Shown in pieces: positions 33,210-47,255 of a DNA stretch of 64,000 nt (position 1 is the stretch's first letter; each line of letters opens with the position of its first letter). The DNA lies in contig CM075943.1 in assembly GCA_038030265.1 (NCBI GenBank), positions 38,688,001 to 38,752,000 of the forward strand. The letters run 5' to 3'. Source of the DNA: Corythucha ciliata (taxonomy: Eukaryota > Arthropoda > Insecta > Hemiptera > Tingidae). The position numbers and the translations under genes were made by a program. The notes under the pieces were generated by a model. The model searched no databases and was not told the DNA's origin. It worked only from the letters and a program-made list of their open reading frames with translations.

Positions 33210-36200
33210 ATGAGCGGTATGAACATGGAAGAAGAGGGTGTCGCGAGTTTTTTCGCCGGAAAAGTTGTTTTAGTGACGGGAGCTACGGGTTTTCTAGGCG
33301 GTATTCTCGTTGAAAAATTACTCAGAAGTTGTCCTTTGATAAAGAGGATTTACATAGTCGTACGTGAGAAGCGAGGGATGGATACACAGACGCGAATGAA
33401 ACAAATGCTCTCTTTGCCAGTAAGTATACCAGAAAGCACCATTTCTTTTTTTCTTTCTTTCTGGAGATAATAGGGATGCAAAAGTGTACTTTTCATGCGT
33501 AATGTGCACCAAGGGTATTCATTCTTTCTTCCCTTTAACGTACACTTTTTGCTACACTAGTTTCCTGGAAGTGCTGAATAATATTTGCTTCGTTTTAAGC
33601 AGGGACCCTCTTCTTTTCTACTTCCTCGACGTTGAACAAAAAGGAAGTAATTATTGCTCCCCCCCCCCCCAAGCTCCCAAAAAGATAACTTTCAGTTCAT
33701 TTCGGGACTAAAAATTTGGATTTAGCGGGTTTGAGAAAAATCCTGTGAGTGCTGCCGATGTCATGTTTATGTTAAGGAAACCTGTCCGCCACGGACCGGC
33801 GTTATTGCTTTTCACACAGAAAATTATAGGAAAGATGGAGCACAAAGTGGAAAAGTGAACTATTCAAATTCGGTAAAAACACTCCTCGTCAGGAGCTGAA
33901 CATCATTCGCCGATGGTAGGAAGGCGTGAAAAGTGAACCACGATGCAATGCCACACTCATCAGTCATCACAAATCACGTGTACTTGTACGCACACGGATC
34001 AATCTTATCGGCTCTCCCGATATACTGTTATACATATCACATATTTTATAACGCAGTCAGTTGGGAAGAGTTGTTTGAAATCGGCATTTTCACCTTTATA
34101 ACTGCTTGATGGGCTCGAAGGCTCGACGGCATAATTTTTTGAAATAAGTGGGTTGCTTACTCGGTAATTTAAGATCATTGCAGGCGCAGAAAGTCATCCT
34201 CCCCTGACCTACTATTTATACAGGCGGGAAGGGGGTGGTTCAAGATTATGGGTAACGCATATAATATTAAGTATACTCATAAAAAATGGAAAAGAGAGCC
34301 CACGATTGCCTTATGGTAGGTAGATAGTAAGAAAATATCTGAACGAAAAAAGAGAAATAATTTAAAATGATAATACAATTTATTCTCCATTTCACTGTCA
34401 TGTAACTTTCAAGCAGAATAACTTGGATGTGGAGTGGGTGGAAGAAGGGGGGGGGGCAGTTCAACTCAAGCGTTTTGCAACAACGTACCGCAGGCTGCTC
34501 TATTTCTAACCGCATAGTGTACGAAGTAAGGTCCAATACAGAAATCTCAACACAAAACTCAAAATGAGGTGACGAGGGAGGAATTTTTTGAAACTAACTA
34601 CCCGAGGGCACTTTATCGTTGACATCTTACCTTTTTCAAGGCCGTTCATCACGATAAACATCACCCCTTCCCCCCACAACAACAAATTTTACCTTGAAGT
34701 AAAATTGTTTTCTAGCATTAAATAGAAGTTTATTTCAGGCAAGATTCGAGAACAATACGAAACTCGACGAGAAATGCTAAGTCCCCTCCTCCCCTAGTAT
34801 TGCCCAATGTTATAATTAGGTACTTGAATCGCGCCGGATTTTGAAATCAAAAAATGCTATGATTCGTATAAAAAAGGAGCAACAACTGGAGGAACGCGGA
34901 ATCGCGTGACGATCTTTATAAAAAGCATCCACCGTGATGAAGATTTTCTATTCGACTTAATTCATCAAGTTGGGCGAAATGATGCTTATTGCAATGCGAT
35001 GCTGGATGGAATGTAATTAATGAGGAAATGAATCTTGCCGATCCGCGGTGATGCAGGGTCTAGGGAGAGGGGGAGGCAGTGAACCGAATCCAGGACTGTG
35101 ACAGCTCATATAAACATAACGAACGAGGCGTACAATCTTGAATGGAATTAAGTAATTCGCATTATTTTAATTAACTTAAAAATTGTTCAATTAAAGATAA
35201 GTAAATACATAACAGAATGTGACGTCGAACTTTTTCTAATAATCTCCTTACACCGAAACCAAGGCTTGTGTCATAATTCCCATCCCGATTCCTGAGCCCG
35301 TATATGGTTCGTGTTCAGCCCACTATCACAAAACACTCCGCATCCAGTTACGCTCAGACACTGTACTATTGACTTCGAAAACTGCGAGTTAGCGTAATAA
35401 TTTAGAAAATAATTCGCTTATAAACTGTCAAGATTTATCTCCCGATCCTGCAAGGATTATTGAAACAAAATGGTTTCCGAGGACACCTGGCACCATATTT
35501 ACAGCCATCCTACGAGTATTAAGAACCAATTTTTGCGAGTAATTAAGAACCAAATTTTTGCAATTTCGCAGGAATTATGAACCGAAAGTCGCATTGCCGC
35601 GGTAATTTGGTCACGGCCATTCCAATTTCCTGGGTAATCGCCGGGTTATAGGCTCTGTTAGGGCTGGCAAGCCTGTGGGATCCGCCGGAACGGTAATAAA
35701 CCCAAATTTGCTTGCAATTTTGGTTAAATTTAGGCCCCGCCCTCCGTGAGCAGGAATCGCGCGATGTCAACGTTTAGCGTCTTGAGTGATTTCAGCGGAA
35801 AAACGCCTGTACGGTTTCTACCTGTGCGTTTTCAATAAAAATCGCGCCCGCTACAAACTCGGGTCTTTGCAATTTGACTTAAATTAACAGCCCGAAAACT
35901 CAAAATTTTTAATTTCGCGAATACTCAGCTAGAAAAATTGAAATTGTGCTCAAATAAGGAACTCACAAATATTCATCTTTGAATGTTGCAATTACACGGT
36001 TACTCGTCAGTGTGTGGGCGCAGTCGGATTTGAAAGAAAAAAATGGCCCTGTAACTTGCAATTTTGCAGGAATTAGAGCCTGAAACTTGTTATTTCACGA
36101 AAATTATGCCCGGAAACATCCAATTTTGCAGGGGGTACGGCACGACGGTGAATGGGCCTCGTCTGGCTATACGACGCGACAGGTTGTGGCCGGCTAGTCC

Positions 36201-39200
36201 GAGGCGCGAGCCCACAAAAGCAATTTCAAAATTGAAATTGCACGGATATCCGTAACTCTTTCGATTTTGCCTAACTTAAGACCCGAATTTCCCAAAACTG
36301 TCAGTTTCACGTTTATTCAGTCAGGAAAATTGTAATATCGCTCAAATTAGGACCCGCAAACTCATTCAATCTTAAATTGTCAATTATATTAAGGTTCACA
36401 TTCAAAGTTAAGGGCACATTCGGGACCGGTTTGCCCAGGATTTACGCCCAAAAGGCTCTGCAACTTGCAGTTTCGCTGAAATTAGATTAAAACGTACTGA
36501 AACTTGCAAAATCGTGAATATTCAGTCATAATATTTCCAATTTCACGGATATTTATCTCGAAAATGTAGCAATTATGCGTCTATTAGTCAGAAAGCCTTT
36601 GGGCGCTGTTGTGGCGGGCTATTTCGGATTCCAAGGTCATCATGAAATATTCCGCGCCCCAAAACTCAAAATTTCGAGGAAATAAAAAGACCAGAAACTG
36701 GCAATTCCGCGAGAATATACTGGAAACTAGTAAGTCCATCGATAAATAGGCCCGAAACTGGGCCATTCGCCACATTTTTAGCTCAGAGTGCTGTGAGTTC
36801 AATGGCTGTAATTGTCGGACTTTGGGTGTCGTCATGGGTGGCCAGCCCTGGGTCCACGGCCTCTAAAAAAAAATAGGTCCCTAAACTTGTAATTTCTTGA
36901 AGGGCTATGATATGACCATATAAACGTATTTTTCAAGGGGCCAACCGCAAAATAAGGTTTTTGCTGACAGACAAAATTCACGAAATTTGTTTTTTGAATT
37001 ATCGAAACCGGCGGAATTGTGATTTTCAACTAGCTAAAGGCGAAATTAGTTCTTGAATTGGCCAAAACTGCAATATTGGGTTTCGTAAGTGCCAAATCCT
37101 TGGAAGGCGCTTCGAAGGAACCCAACGCATGGAACGGCTTTTTTAAATGAGGACAACAAATGTATTTTTGGGGAATTCATCCTACGAAATTCGCTTTTTG
37201 AGAGGGCGAAAGCAGTGAAATTACTTCTGAGAGTGTCAAATCCGCACAATTTGGTTTTGAAAGAGCCAAACTTGCGAAATGATTTCTCCAAGTGCCAAAT
37301 CCACCTTGGAGATGAATTTGAGGCTAAATTGTCATTTAAAAGGGAAGAAAAGTCATTTTCTGACGAGAATTTCTCAGCTAATAAGTGTTAGGGGGCCAAT
37401 TGGTCAATTTTTAGGAGAATATTTTCAATGGTGGATGTTTCGATTCGAGCCGAACGCAGTTTATGAGCCCCTCGCAAATGACAAATGCAGTCGATCACAG
37501 CCAAAACGCCCGTTTCGCACAAAACCGCCGTTTCGGGGCAAAAACGAGCTTTGCACTATGTCGTTTGTTCTCCCCTCCCCCTTCATCCCACCCTTTTATC
37601 ATTATGCCATTTTTACATTACAAAAAACTGTGTTTTCTTTGGAAGGAAAATAAGATTTTTGGTTAGAAAGCTGACTTGCTTTTCCCCAAAACTGGCCATT
37701 CTGCTCAGGCAGACTGCAAATTTGCCCCAAAAATTAGCCACAGAAAATCCCCCCCCCCCCACGTATAGCAGATCCCCAAGGCAGCCTAATAATTCCACAC
37801 AAAGACGGTCCAGCCGGTCATTTCAACTTCAGGGGTCCCCCTCCGCTCCTGGGTATTTTCAGTGCCTGTTCTGCTTACAGAATGGTGGTCGATGAAAATG
37901 ATTTCACGCAGGGTATTTTCTCTAAATTAGTGGTTCTCTCAAAATCCCAGCTATACACAATAAAAAGTATGTTTGTTTCAATAGCTCTACGCTGGCTTGA
38001 AAGAGGAGAGCATCGAAAGGCTTTGCCTCGTCGAAGGCGATGTGTCTCAAGAGGACCTCGGCTTGGACAACACCGTCAGATCCAGACTCGAAGAAGAAGT
38101 CAACGTTGTCTTTCACGTCGCCGCTTGCACCAATTTTAACGCCCCGCTCGTTCGCGCCGTTAAAATCAACCTTCAGGGAACGGCGTCCATTCTTCAAATG
38201 TCGAAAGCCATGAAGCACATTCAGGTATAATGAATATTGGATGGTGTGAATACGATTCAGTACAATTTTTTGTGGTTATTGTCTCGTTCTTTTTTTTTCA
38301 GGCCTTCGTTTATGTGTCTACGGCCTATTGTAATTCTATTTTAAGGGACGTTGTCGCAGAAAAAGTTTACCCTAACAGGTGGCATCCGAGAGAACTTATC
38401 AAATTAGTTTATTCGTTACCTCAGGAAGAATTGGTTAAACGTACGCGAGAGTAAGTAAAAAAAAAATATATAAAAAAATGCGCTAGAATCTTCAGCGCAA
38501 CAGTAGAACATGCAGGAATTCCGAAGTCACTTTCTCCTGGACAGATTTTGCAGAAATAAATAATTAAACGATACGGCACGATGACCAAAAGAAAGAAACT
38601 GGTTATCGTTCATCAATTAAAAAAGTATGAACGTAACAAAAGAATTAAGGCGTAAAGTTGTTTCACCGCCCGCGAGTGATTTATTTATTTATTTTTTTTA
38701 TTATTATTTTTTTTCACGTAACATTTCGATTGCTTTTAGCAGCGGCTCACAGCGTAGGCGCGTCCTAGAGTGATAAGTGCCTAATAAATACATGACTAGG
38801 GGGGAAGGGGTTCCTGTTTTAGAGCATTTATTGAGAGAAAAATTGGGTTATTCAAGCGAACAGAGTCTACCCACTTCTTAGTTTAACTAGCCAGCAAGAC
38901 TGGTAATAGACATAGTAGCCCACCACAAAAAGGATAGGCAGGAGCCCACAAAGCACGCAAGTTTCCTCGTGGTTCGTAAAAACCATTCGTTTTAAAGAAT
39001 TTTCAGTGTTCTTATGAGATGAAAAGACAAGGTTTACAAGACTCAACTCCAATTCGATACTACTGGCCTTTCACATAGGGCAACCAGACGTCCTACTTTC
39101 CCTGGACATGTTCTACTTTTTAAATCGTTCCGGGAACGTCCGGGCTCAATTTTCAGATGTCCGGCGAGAGGTCAAAAGCGTCCTACTTTTCGGTCTCTAC

Positions 39201-41494
39201 TTGTAACGCATGATGGTACTATCTCCCGCCATCTTTCACGTTCATGGTGGGTCTAACCACCAACACATTTCACGCTCCCGCAACATCCACTGTCCCGGTT
39301 TCGCCCTCACAATTCTCATATCGCCCCTGGTGAGCCGGGTCTCGGGTTTGATTTTGCCAGGCCAGGTTGGGTGCCAGGGGCGTACATCGTTTGTTGTCAT
39401 TTGTTATGTTTATATTTCATGTGTTTTCTCAATGTTATTCGTAGTTGAAAATGACCTCGTGAATTAGGTCGAAACCGGTCTGTATAATAAATTATTGTGG
39501 AGGGACAACACCTTTGTAAATAACTTCAATTTCTCATATTTGACTTTTTCCAAGCCCAATTTCATGGATTTTTCGTAGTATCCAACACCAAATTCGCGAA
39601 TTTTCTTGCTTTTAAAACCAAATTTCGTGGTTTAGCTCTGAACAAAATCAATTTCGTAGGTTTGGTTGATTTATAGACCAAATTTGGCTCTTTAAAAACT
39701 CAAATTGTGGAATTTGGCTAATTCAAACCCAACATTTTGTTGTTTTGACTCCTGAAACCCTCAATTTTTGCAGTTTTTCACTCTTTGAAAGCCTAATTTC
39801 ACGGTTTTGCTTTTTCAAACCACAGTTTGACTGATTTTAAAACTACAATTTCTGTTTGGCTATAGTATCAAAAATTATCTACGGAATAACAAATTTCATT
39901 ATTTTTGAATTTTCAAAAGAAGGGCCATTCCTGATTTTGTGTTGTCTTTATTACTTTTGCTCTTTCAACCCCAATTTTGCCACCGGGTTTTGCTCTTCCA
40001 TAAGCAAATGTCACAGTTTCTTCTTTAAACCCGAATTTCACGGAATTTTTCTCACTAGAAAAAGTTACTAAGATTTCGCTTATTCGAAAAACATATATGT
40101 GGATTTTTCAAAAAGCAAATTGACAGATCTGGCTCTTACGAAAACCAAATCTCGTCATTATATGGCTCTCACAAACCCCGTGGAGTTTCAACCATTCAAA
40201 ACCTTTTGAGGATTCTTCTCATTCGTTTAGAATTGTCATTTTGACACTTTGAAACCACAATTTCGTCATTTTTATACTTGAACGAATGTCATGGATTTGC
40301 CCTTTTCATAACCAAATTTCAAGGATTTTATACGTATATTTCCCTTTGAAAATCCCAATTTATTTGCTTTAGCTCTTTCTTCAAAGTCTTTCTTCAAAGT
40401 CTTTGGCTTGTTCGAAAACTAATTTAGCTTTTTAAAACCCCAAATTAGAGGATTTTGATCACTAAAAAAGCCGAAATTCGTCATTTTGGCTCTTTCAAAC
40501 CCCTATATCAAGGATTTTCATTCTTTCTAAACCTAATTTCGTGGTTTTTGCCCCTTCAAATCCTATTTCACCGGGATCCTTGGTCCCCTACCAGAAACAC
40601 TCAAGTGGTATTGAGCTCGCACCTACTTTTTGCTGTCCCCTTTTCACAATGCCGTGGTTTTGGCACTGGAGGTCTGCCACTGGTCCAATAATCAGTGTCC
40701 TTCGTACTTGAAAGTTTCAGAACCACTGCATCTAGAATAACACGCTGGTCTAGGTTATTACGAGGGGCGTGGTGGGTTGAAATTATTGTTTCGCTCACTT
40801 TGGTACGCCACTGAAGCCGTTGCATTTCCATATCAAATGAGCACTTAGTTGATAATTTATTTTTGGGTTCAGGCTTCTTTCCGAGCAAAAGCTTGGAAAA
40901 TAAGAAGGGAGATGAAGAAAAAAGAACCCTGAACACCATTTTTATTTTGTGTAACATTGATTGAGCTTCAATTTGTCGTCTGCTGTTAATCTCATAGGGT
41001 TCTTCGTATATTCAAGTTTAAATTATTGTATCTTTCCAATCAGTCACTCATGAAAATGCAACGAACGCATTGCTTTCCTCTTTCATATTGAAACGCATTG
41101 CAAATCAATCAAAACAGTTTTGTTTTTTGGTTGAGCATGGGGCGGGGATTGGGTATGAAATGCAAATTAGGCGTGCCTGGTATGAGTTTTAAACGAAATA
41201 TGACGGTTAATATCGTTTCACCCTTGCGTATTAATGCTCATTGTTTTCTTCTACTGATAGAAGTATACAAAAAAATACCTCCACTCGATGAATTCCCGGA
41301 TTGCTGCCATGTTCAAACTACCCGCATTTGAATTACAAATTCTTGCTACTATACGCATTTAGTACAAGGGAAGGGGTAATTCATTGTAAAAGCTTGAAAT
41401 GTAGGGGAGAAAAGGAGTGCGAGGAGGCGTACACACAGGAAAGTTGACAAGAGACTTGTTAGGCTAATTGGCTTTGGCTGAAGTAGTAAGGGCG

Positions 41495-41530
<36 letters not shown>

Positions 41531-44500
41531 TTCTTTCTTTGTTTTACAGGATTCTTGGTGGGCAACCAAATACTTACTCGTTTACTAAACAGCTAGCTGA
41601 AAACCTTATTCAACTAGAGCGAGAGCACATCCCGGTCGCTATTGTACGGCCTTCGATAGGTAAATTTCAATGTGTGAGCACAATGAAACATTCTCCATTT
41701 CTTTTCTTTTTGTAACTCAGTACTGGGTACTGTAAAATGGCCCATTCCCGGATGGATCGACAACGTGCAGAATGGAGCTTTTGCCTTCATCGCGGGCGCG
41801 GGTCGCGGAGTGTTCAGAACAGTTCCAGGAGACGGTAGCAAAAAAGCCGATTTGGTACCAAGCGATTTACTCGCATCGCTTCTCGTTTGTTCGGCTTGGA
41901 AAGCGGCTTGTCAAAAGTAAGCGTGAAACAAAATTTAAGGTCCTCTTAAAAAGCCGATTTTTTATTTTTATTTATTAATTTATTTTATTATTTATTATTT
42001 TTTTTTTTCAGAGATTTGATGGTGTATCACTTCACTTCAGGAACGGACAATCCTGTTACCTGGGAAGATTACACGCGTTTGATAATGAGAGCCGTACAGA
42101 AGTATCCGTGCACGGGCATGGTTTTGAGCCCGAAAGCCAAAGTGAGGTTGTCGCCTATTCGCAACGACGTGTACACATTTTTCGCCCACTACCTACCGGC
42201 GATATTTCTCGACTGGCAGGCGAAAATAAGAAATGAACCGCAAATGTGAGTATTCCCGCCTTTCAATTAATATGTACACGCCGACTATAGGAGCAACCGC
42301 TGCTTGTAAATTAGTTGAACGTTCAAAACGGCTGCAGTGAATGCGGTTTGGCTGTCGTGAGAATTCTTCTATTGTGTCATGTAAATTCTTGGAATCTCTT
42401 TGAGACTATATACTGATGTTTCGGGAGAAAGAGCAAGCCAATTAAATGAATTAATGTCAAAGAGGAGAGATTTAATTAGTTTGTGTTCTCTATTTCGAGA
42501 ATCTAACTTACAACGTGAATTTCTCTCGTACGCTACAACTTAACGTGGCGACGAAGTCTTTTTAGTATTGAAAATTATATAAATGCCACCAGAGTACCAA
42601 AAAAAATTAATTCGATTTTTAATAAACAATTGTTTTAATTGCCATCTTTTCAGAGTCATGGACATTCAAACTAAATATCAACTAGGCTGCGGTCACACGA
42701 GGTATTTTACGACACGCGAGTGGCTTTTTGACAAACGCAACACCGACGCTCTTGCCCAGGAGCTGTCAGACGAGGAGAGACAGGAATTTGACTTTTCCCT
42801 GACCAAACTCGACTGGCCCGATTATTTCGAAACGTGCGTCAAGGGAGTAAGGAAATTTTTCCACGGCGAGTCTGATTCGACGCTGCCGTTGGCACGAATT
42901 CTGTGGAAAGTGTAAGTATTTTTAAAGAAAAAAGTCTAATGTAGGTGTATCCGGTTGATTCTCAATTTTCGCAATGTGAACTAAAAGAAAATAACGCACC
43001 ACCGAGCTAATTAAGGTGAATCGATTCACTGCTCTTAGATTGCTTTTACAGTTGAGCACTGTGAATTTGGGTTCATGACTCCCCCGACCCCCTGCACCGA
43101 CCTTTCCAAACTTTTGTCCTTTTCAAGCCAGCTCATTTTCCGTCCAAAGCATTCGGCTTTGAAAACCTCTCGACGAAAAGATTATACTGATTTTAAATGG
43201 GAGGAATGAGGTTAACGAGAAGTTAGATAAGGTTAATTTCGGTAATTAGGCCCTTTAGATTGAAATGCTTCTATCCCTTCCACTCCCCATCACTAAGCTA
43301 TCATCCTTTTTAGACCCTCGAAACGACCCTTTAATGATTTAAAGAGAGGCGCTCGATATAAAAGAAGCATTAGCGGAACACAGAGGCTTGTTGGTGGTTG
43401 TGGCTGTTAGGTGGGTGGGGGGGGGGAGTGATGTGCTTTGATTGGCAATTCAAATTCATTGAAAAAAAGGTGAAAAAATAGGCAACATGCACGAGTTTCA
43501 TTATTGTATAGAATAAGTAATAAGGCTGAATGCTGGCGGACTTAGAATATTTGGAGGCTGGACTCTCCCTCCCCCTTGAAATTTTATCCCTCGCAAACCG
43601 AATTGTTTGGCTTTAAAAACGATCATGTCTCTTAGCCCGGAAAAATCATATAAAAAATTGAGGGTTAAAACTGACTTTTTGATCGTGATTCCATCATGAA
43701 GCCATCAATTTCACATCCCCGTGAATAAACGCCTCCCACCACCACTTCTTGTATGTCAAGTAGATTATTGAAATTTTCCGCCCATTGTTCAACACCTAAA
43801 GCCATTATTATTACAATTTCCATGGCGGAAATTAGTCACAAAATTGCAAAGATTGAGGGCGGAATAGCTGTGAAATCTGTGATATTGACAGTTTTGGAGC
43901 TACAAAGCCGAAAAAATTGTAAGTGGTGGTTAAAAGTCAAAATCAAAGGATAAATCGTCGCGAAGTTGCTTGATTGTAGGGGTAAACAGAGAAATAGCCT
44001 CAAATTGCTATTTCATGGGGGGGGGCTGCGAAATTATTAAGCATATTAGCATATTAATATTAACTTTTGGAAGCAACGATGATTCGCATACGAATGCGAA
44101 TCATTGAATGAAAGTCAATGTATGTACTATGTGTACATTTCAAGGCCAAACATCCACAGTATTTCCTCATTCGGTGCTAAATATCAGCCAAAATGGCAAG
44201 TGGTGACCAAAGAGACAAAGATTTGAAGCCTAAATATTTGCGATATTGTGAGTTTCGAAGGAAAATATCCGTGAAGTGCAGATTTCGGGCTTGTTTGCGG
44301 GGATGAACTGCAGGGATTGAAAGTTTCGGTTTATAATTTCCACGAAATAACAAAAAGTTTCAATGTCTTTTTTTTCATAGCGGGCTAAACACCCGGAAGG
44401 GGAGGGGAGGTCAAGCCGGTCTCAGATGGCACCAAATTTTAATAAATAGCCGCGAAATTACATATTTCAGACCTAAATATCCGCAAATTCGCGCAAAAAT

Positions 44501-47203
44501 GGGAAGTTTCTTAGCTAAATTTCCGTTAAATCTATAAGTTTCCTTGCTTAATGTCTGCGAAATTGATAGTTTTGAGACTTTATTTCTGCAAAAATGGAAG
44601 TTTCCTAGCTCAATATTTGCGAAATTGGAAGCCCCGAGGGCGAAATTTCAAGTTTTGAGTGTATAGATTACTGTGAAATTGCGAGTTCCCGATCTTGCTT
44701 TCAAAGAAATTGCAAACTTCGGGGCCTTTTTTGCACGGGCTCGGAGTCCCCGGCCTACTAGTCAGCCCCGACAGTACCCCAACCCGGACTAATAGCCGCG
44801 ACATTGCACGGAGCCGTATATTTCCGCGAAACTGGAAGATTCCTGATGGCTGAATATCAACGAAATAGCGATTTCCGGGTCTCTTAACTTCAGCAAAATT
44901 GCACGTTTCGTTTTTTTTTTTTTTTTTTTTTTGACAGCCCAGAGTTGCCCACTACGAATAGGCGGGAAATAACATCATTAGAAGCAAAATATCCGCGAAA
45001 TTTCAAGTTTCTAGTACGCACTTTCGCAGCCCACAGCGATGTTCGCGAAATTGCAAGTATGGGTACCTTTTTTAGTGGGCTCATGGAACTATGGAAGCTT
45101 CAAAATACCTCCAGAAACCGATAATTAGCAATTTTTATAAATATGCTAATTAGCACATTAGCACTTTTCCCGCATTTTAGTTGTATTATTTATTATTATT
45201 TGTGTCCAGAAACTGGGAACCAGTACCTTTGGTCAATTTCAGACGCGAAGTAGCCTCCAAGGATGGCGTTTGGCTCTTTTTAGTGCATTTCATTTTGGAC
45301 TCGTCGTGATGGTGGCAAACATGGGTCATGTCATGTTTTTTTCACGTTTCAGAACCTCTAGAACACGAATTCAGTGGTCTCCAGGATTCATATATATATA
45401 TATATTTATTACATATTTATTGGTTTATTCATAATATTATGGCCGTTTTCTTGTTAGCACGATAACTCTCGAAGAAATTAATTTAGCGGAACGCGCTTTG
45501 GCACAAAAATCAGAAGTCATAAGACCCCGGACGGTATTGCATTTGGGCCAAATCGGTCGTGGTGGAGGGGGGGATAGGGGTTGAAATGGTCAAAAATCAC
45601 TGTAAATCACCAGTTGATTCTAGAAGCATCATATTCGGTACGAATATTCCATGTTAGAGTAGCCTTTGATTCCCCTTTTAATTTTTCGAAAAATTCAAGG
45701 TGGTGGGGGTGGTCCTCCCGATGTGGAAGTGTAAAAATATCGTTGAACTTCACTAGTTCATCTTAGCGCTCTAAAATTCGACTCAATAATTTGATGTAAC
45801 AGAAGCCCTTGGTTCCGTTGAGATTTATCAAAAACTTTGATGGGGGGATAAAATTTCAAAAAAATCGCTTAAATTCACCCCCTTGGGAAACTACCGAAAC
45901 TTTTCGACATTTTTGAAGAGAGGGTGGTGAAAATAGAGGAGGAAGTTCGGCTTAATGAAACAAATTATGGTATCAAAATTATTACTTCTGGGACGGCTTA
46001 GGGTATCCGTATACGGAATGAAATGCACTCTTTCCGACCGCCAGCTGCCGGAGCGAAATTGTTTTAATTTAAGACACGAAATGCATCCAAAAACCGCGAA
46101 TCAAGTGTCGGGACATTTCCTTGGCGGAGGACCGGGCCCCTTAGGCCACGATACATTAGGCTCATACGCCTCCTTTTTGTGCCACGCACTTCACACATAA
46201 CGTCACTAAACCGTGGTCACCGCGTTCCCGCGGTGTCTACCGCGCTCGCACGAAAAGCGGTGAGCGCGGAATTACTCGTGGAGCGCGCGACTCCCGAATT
46301 TCCGAAGTCCGGTTATCCGGCTTCATAAGGTGATCGTGTCACGTGGTCCAGAAATCGACCTGCTATACTACAAACGTCAACTGGAGACCGACCCCCCCCC
46401 CCCCGAATCCTTCCAGAATCCTCCCTAGGAACTCCCTCTCCATCCCACCCATACCATCAGTGGTTTCAAGTTACGCAATCTTTATTTGATATTCACGCGA
46501 AATTCAACCCCCGAAATATGTCTCCTTAGGGTCCTTTTGAATGTAAAACTCAAATCCAACCAAACTCAAAGCATCCTTTTGAGTTAATGTTACTGTTATT
46601 TGTCAGAAAGATAAACTTCCTCTTTTTAGTTATTTAATTTCAAAGATCTTAGAGGCCGTCTTTTGACGAATTAAACATTAAAACGTTCTTTTCACTTGGA
46701 GATCTCAGTTGAGACTTTTAGGAGGGTGAGGAGAACATTAAAAAAGGGCCCTCAGTTTTTTTCTTTTCTTTTCTTATCGTTTCACAAAAACCTTTTGTGT
46801 GTGTGTATTTGATCCCTTCTGTTTTTCTTTTCTTGAATGTCCTCATCTGTTAGGAGTTTAAGTTTCCAAGTTGAGATCATTTCCCCCATCCTTTCTCGCC
46901 ACTTTTTTTCATTCTTTCCTTTTTCTTTCGTTCAGGAGAGTTAATACCTCGAAATTTGTCATTCCTCCTCTTTCTAACCTTGAAACGAAGGATTTAACGA
47001 TCGGTAAATTAATCAGTTTGAGATGTACGAGAATCAGCTTTTCCCTTCCTGAACACGTCGTGAATTACAACGCCGATTTCTAAGAAAATCGGCTTGAGTC
47101 GGCTGTTTATCATCACACGCATCGTTGACAGCATATTGAAACTTGCGAAACTTCTCGCGCTGCCTGTTTTTTTTTTGTTTTTTTTTTTTTTTTTTTTTTT
47201 TTT

Positions 47204-47255
<52 letters not shown>
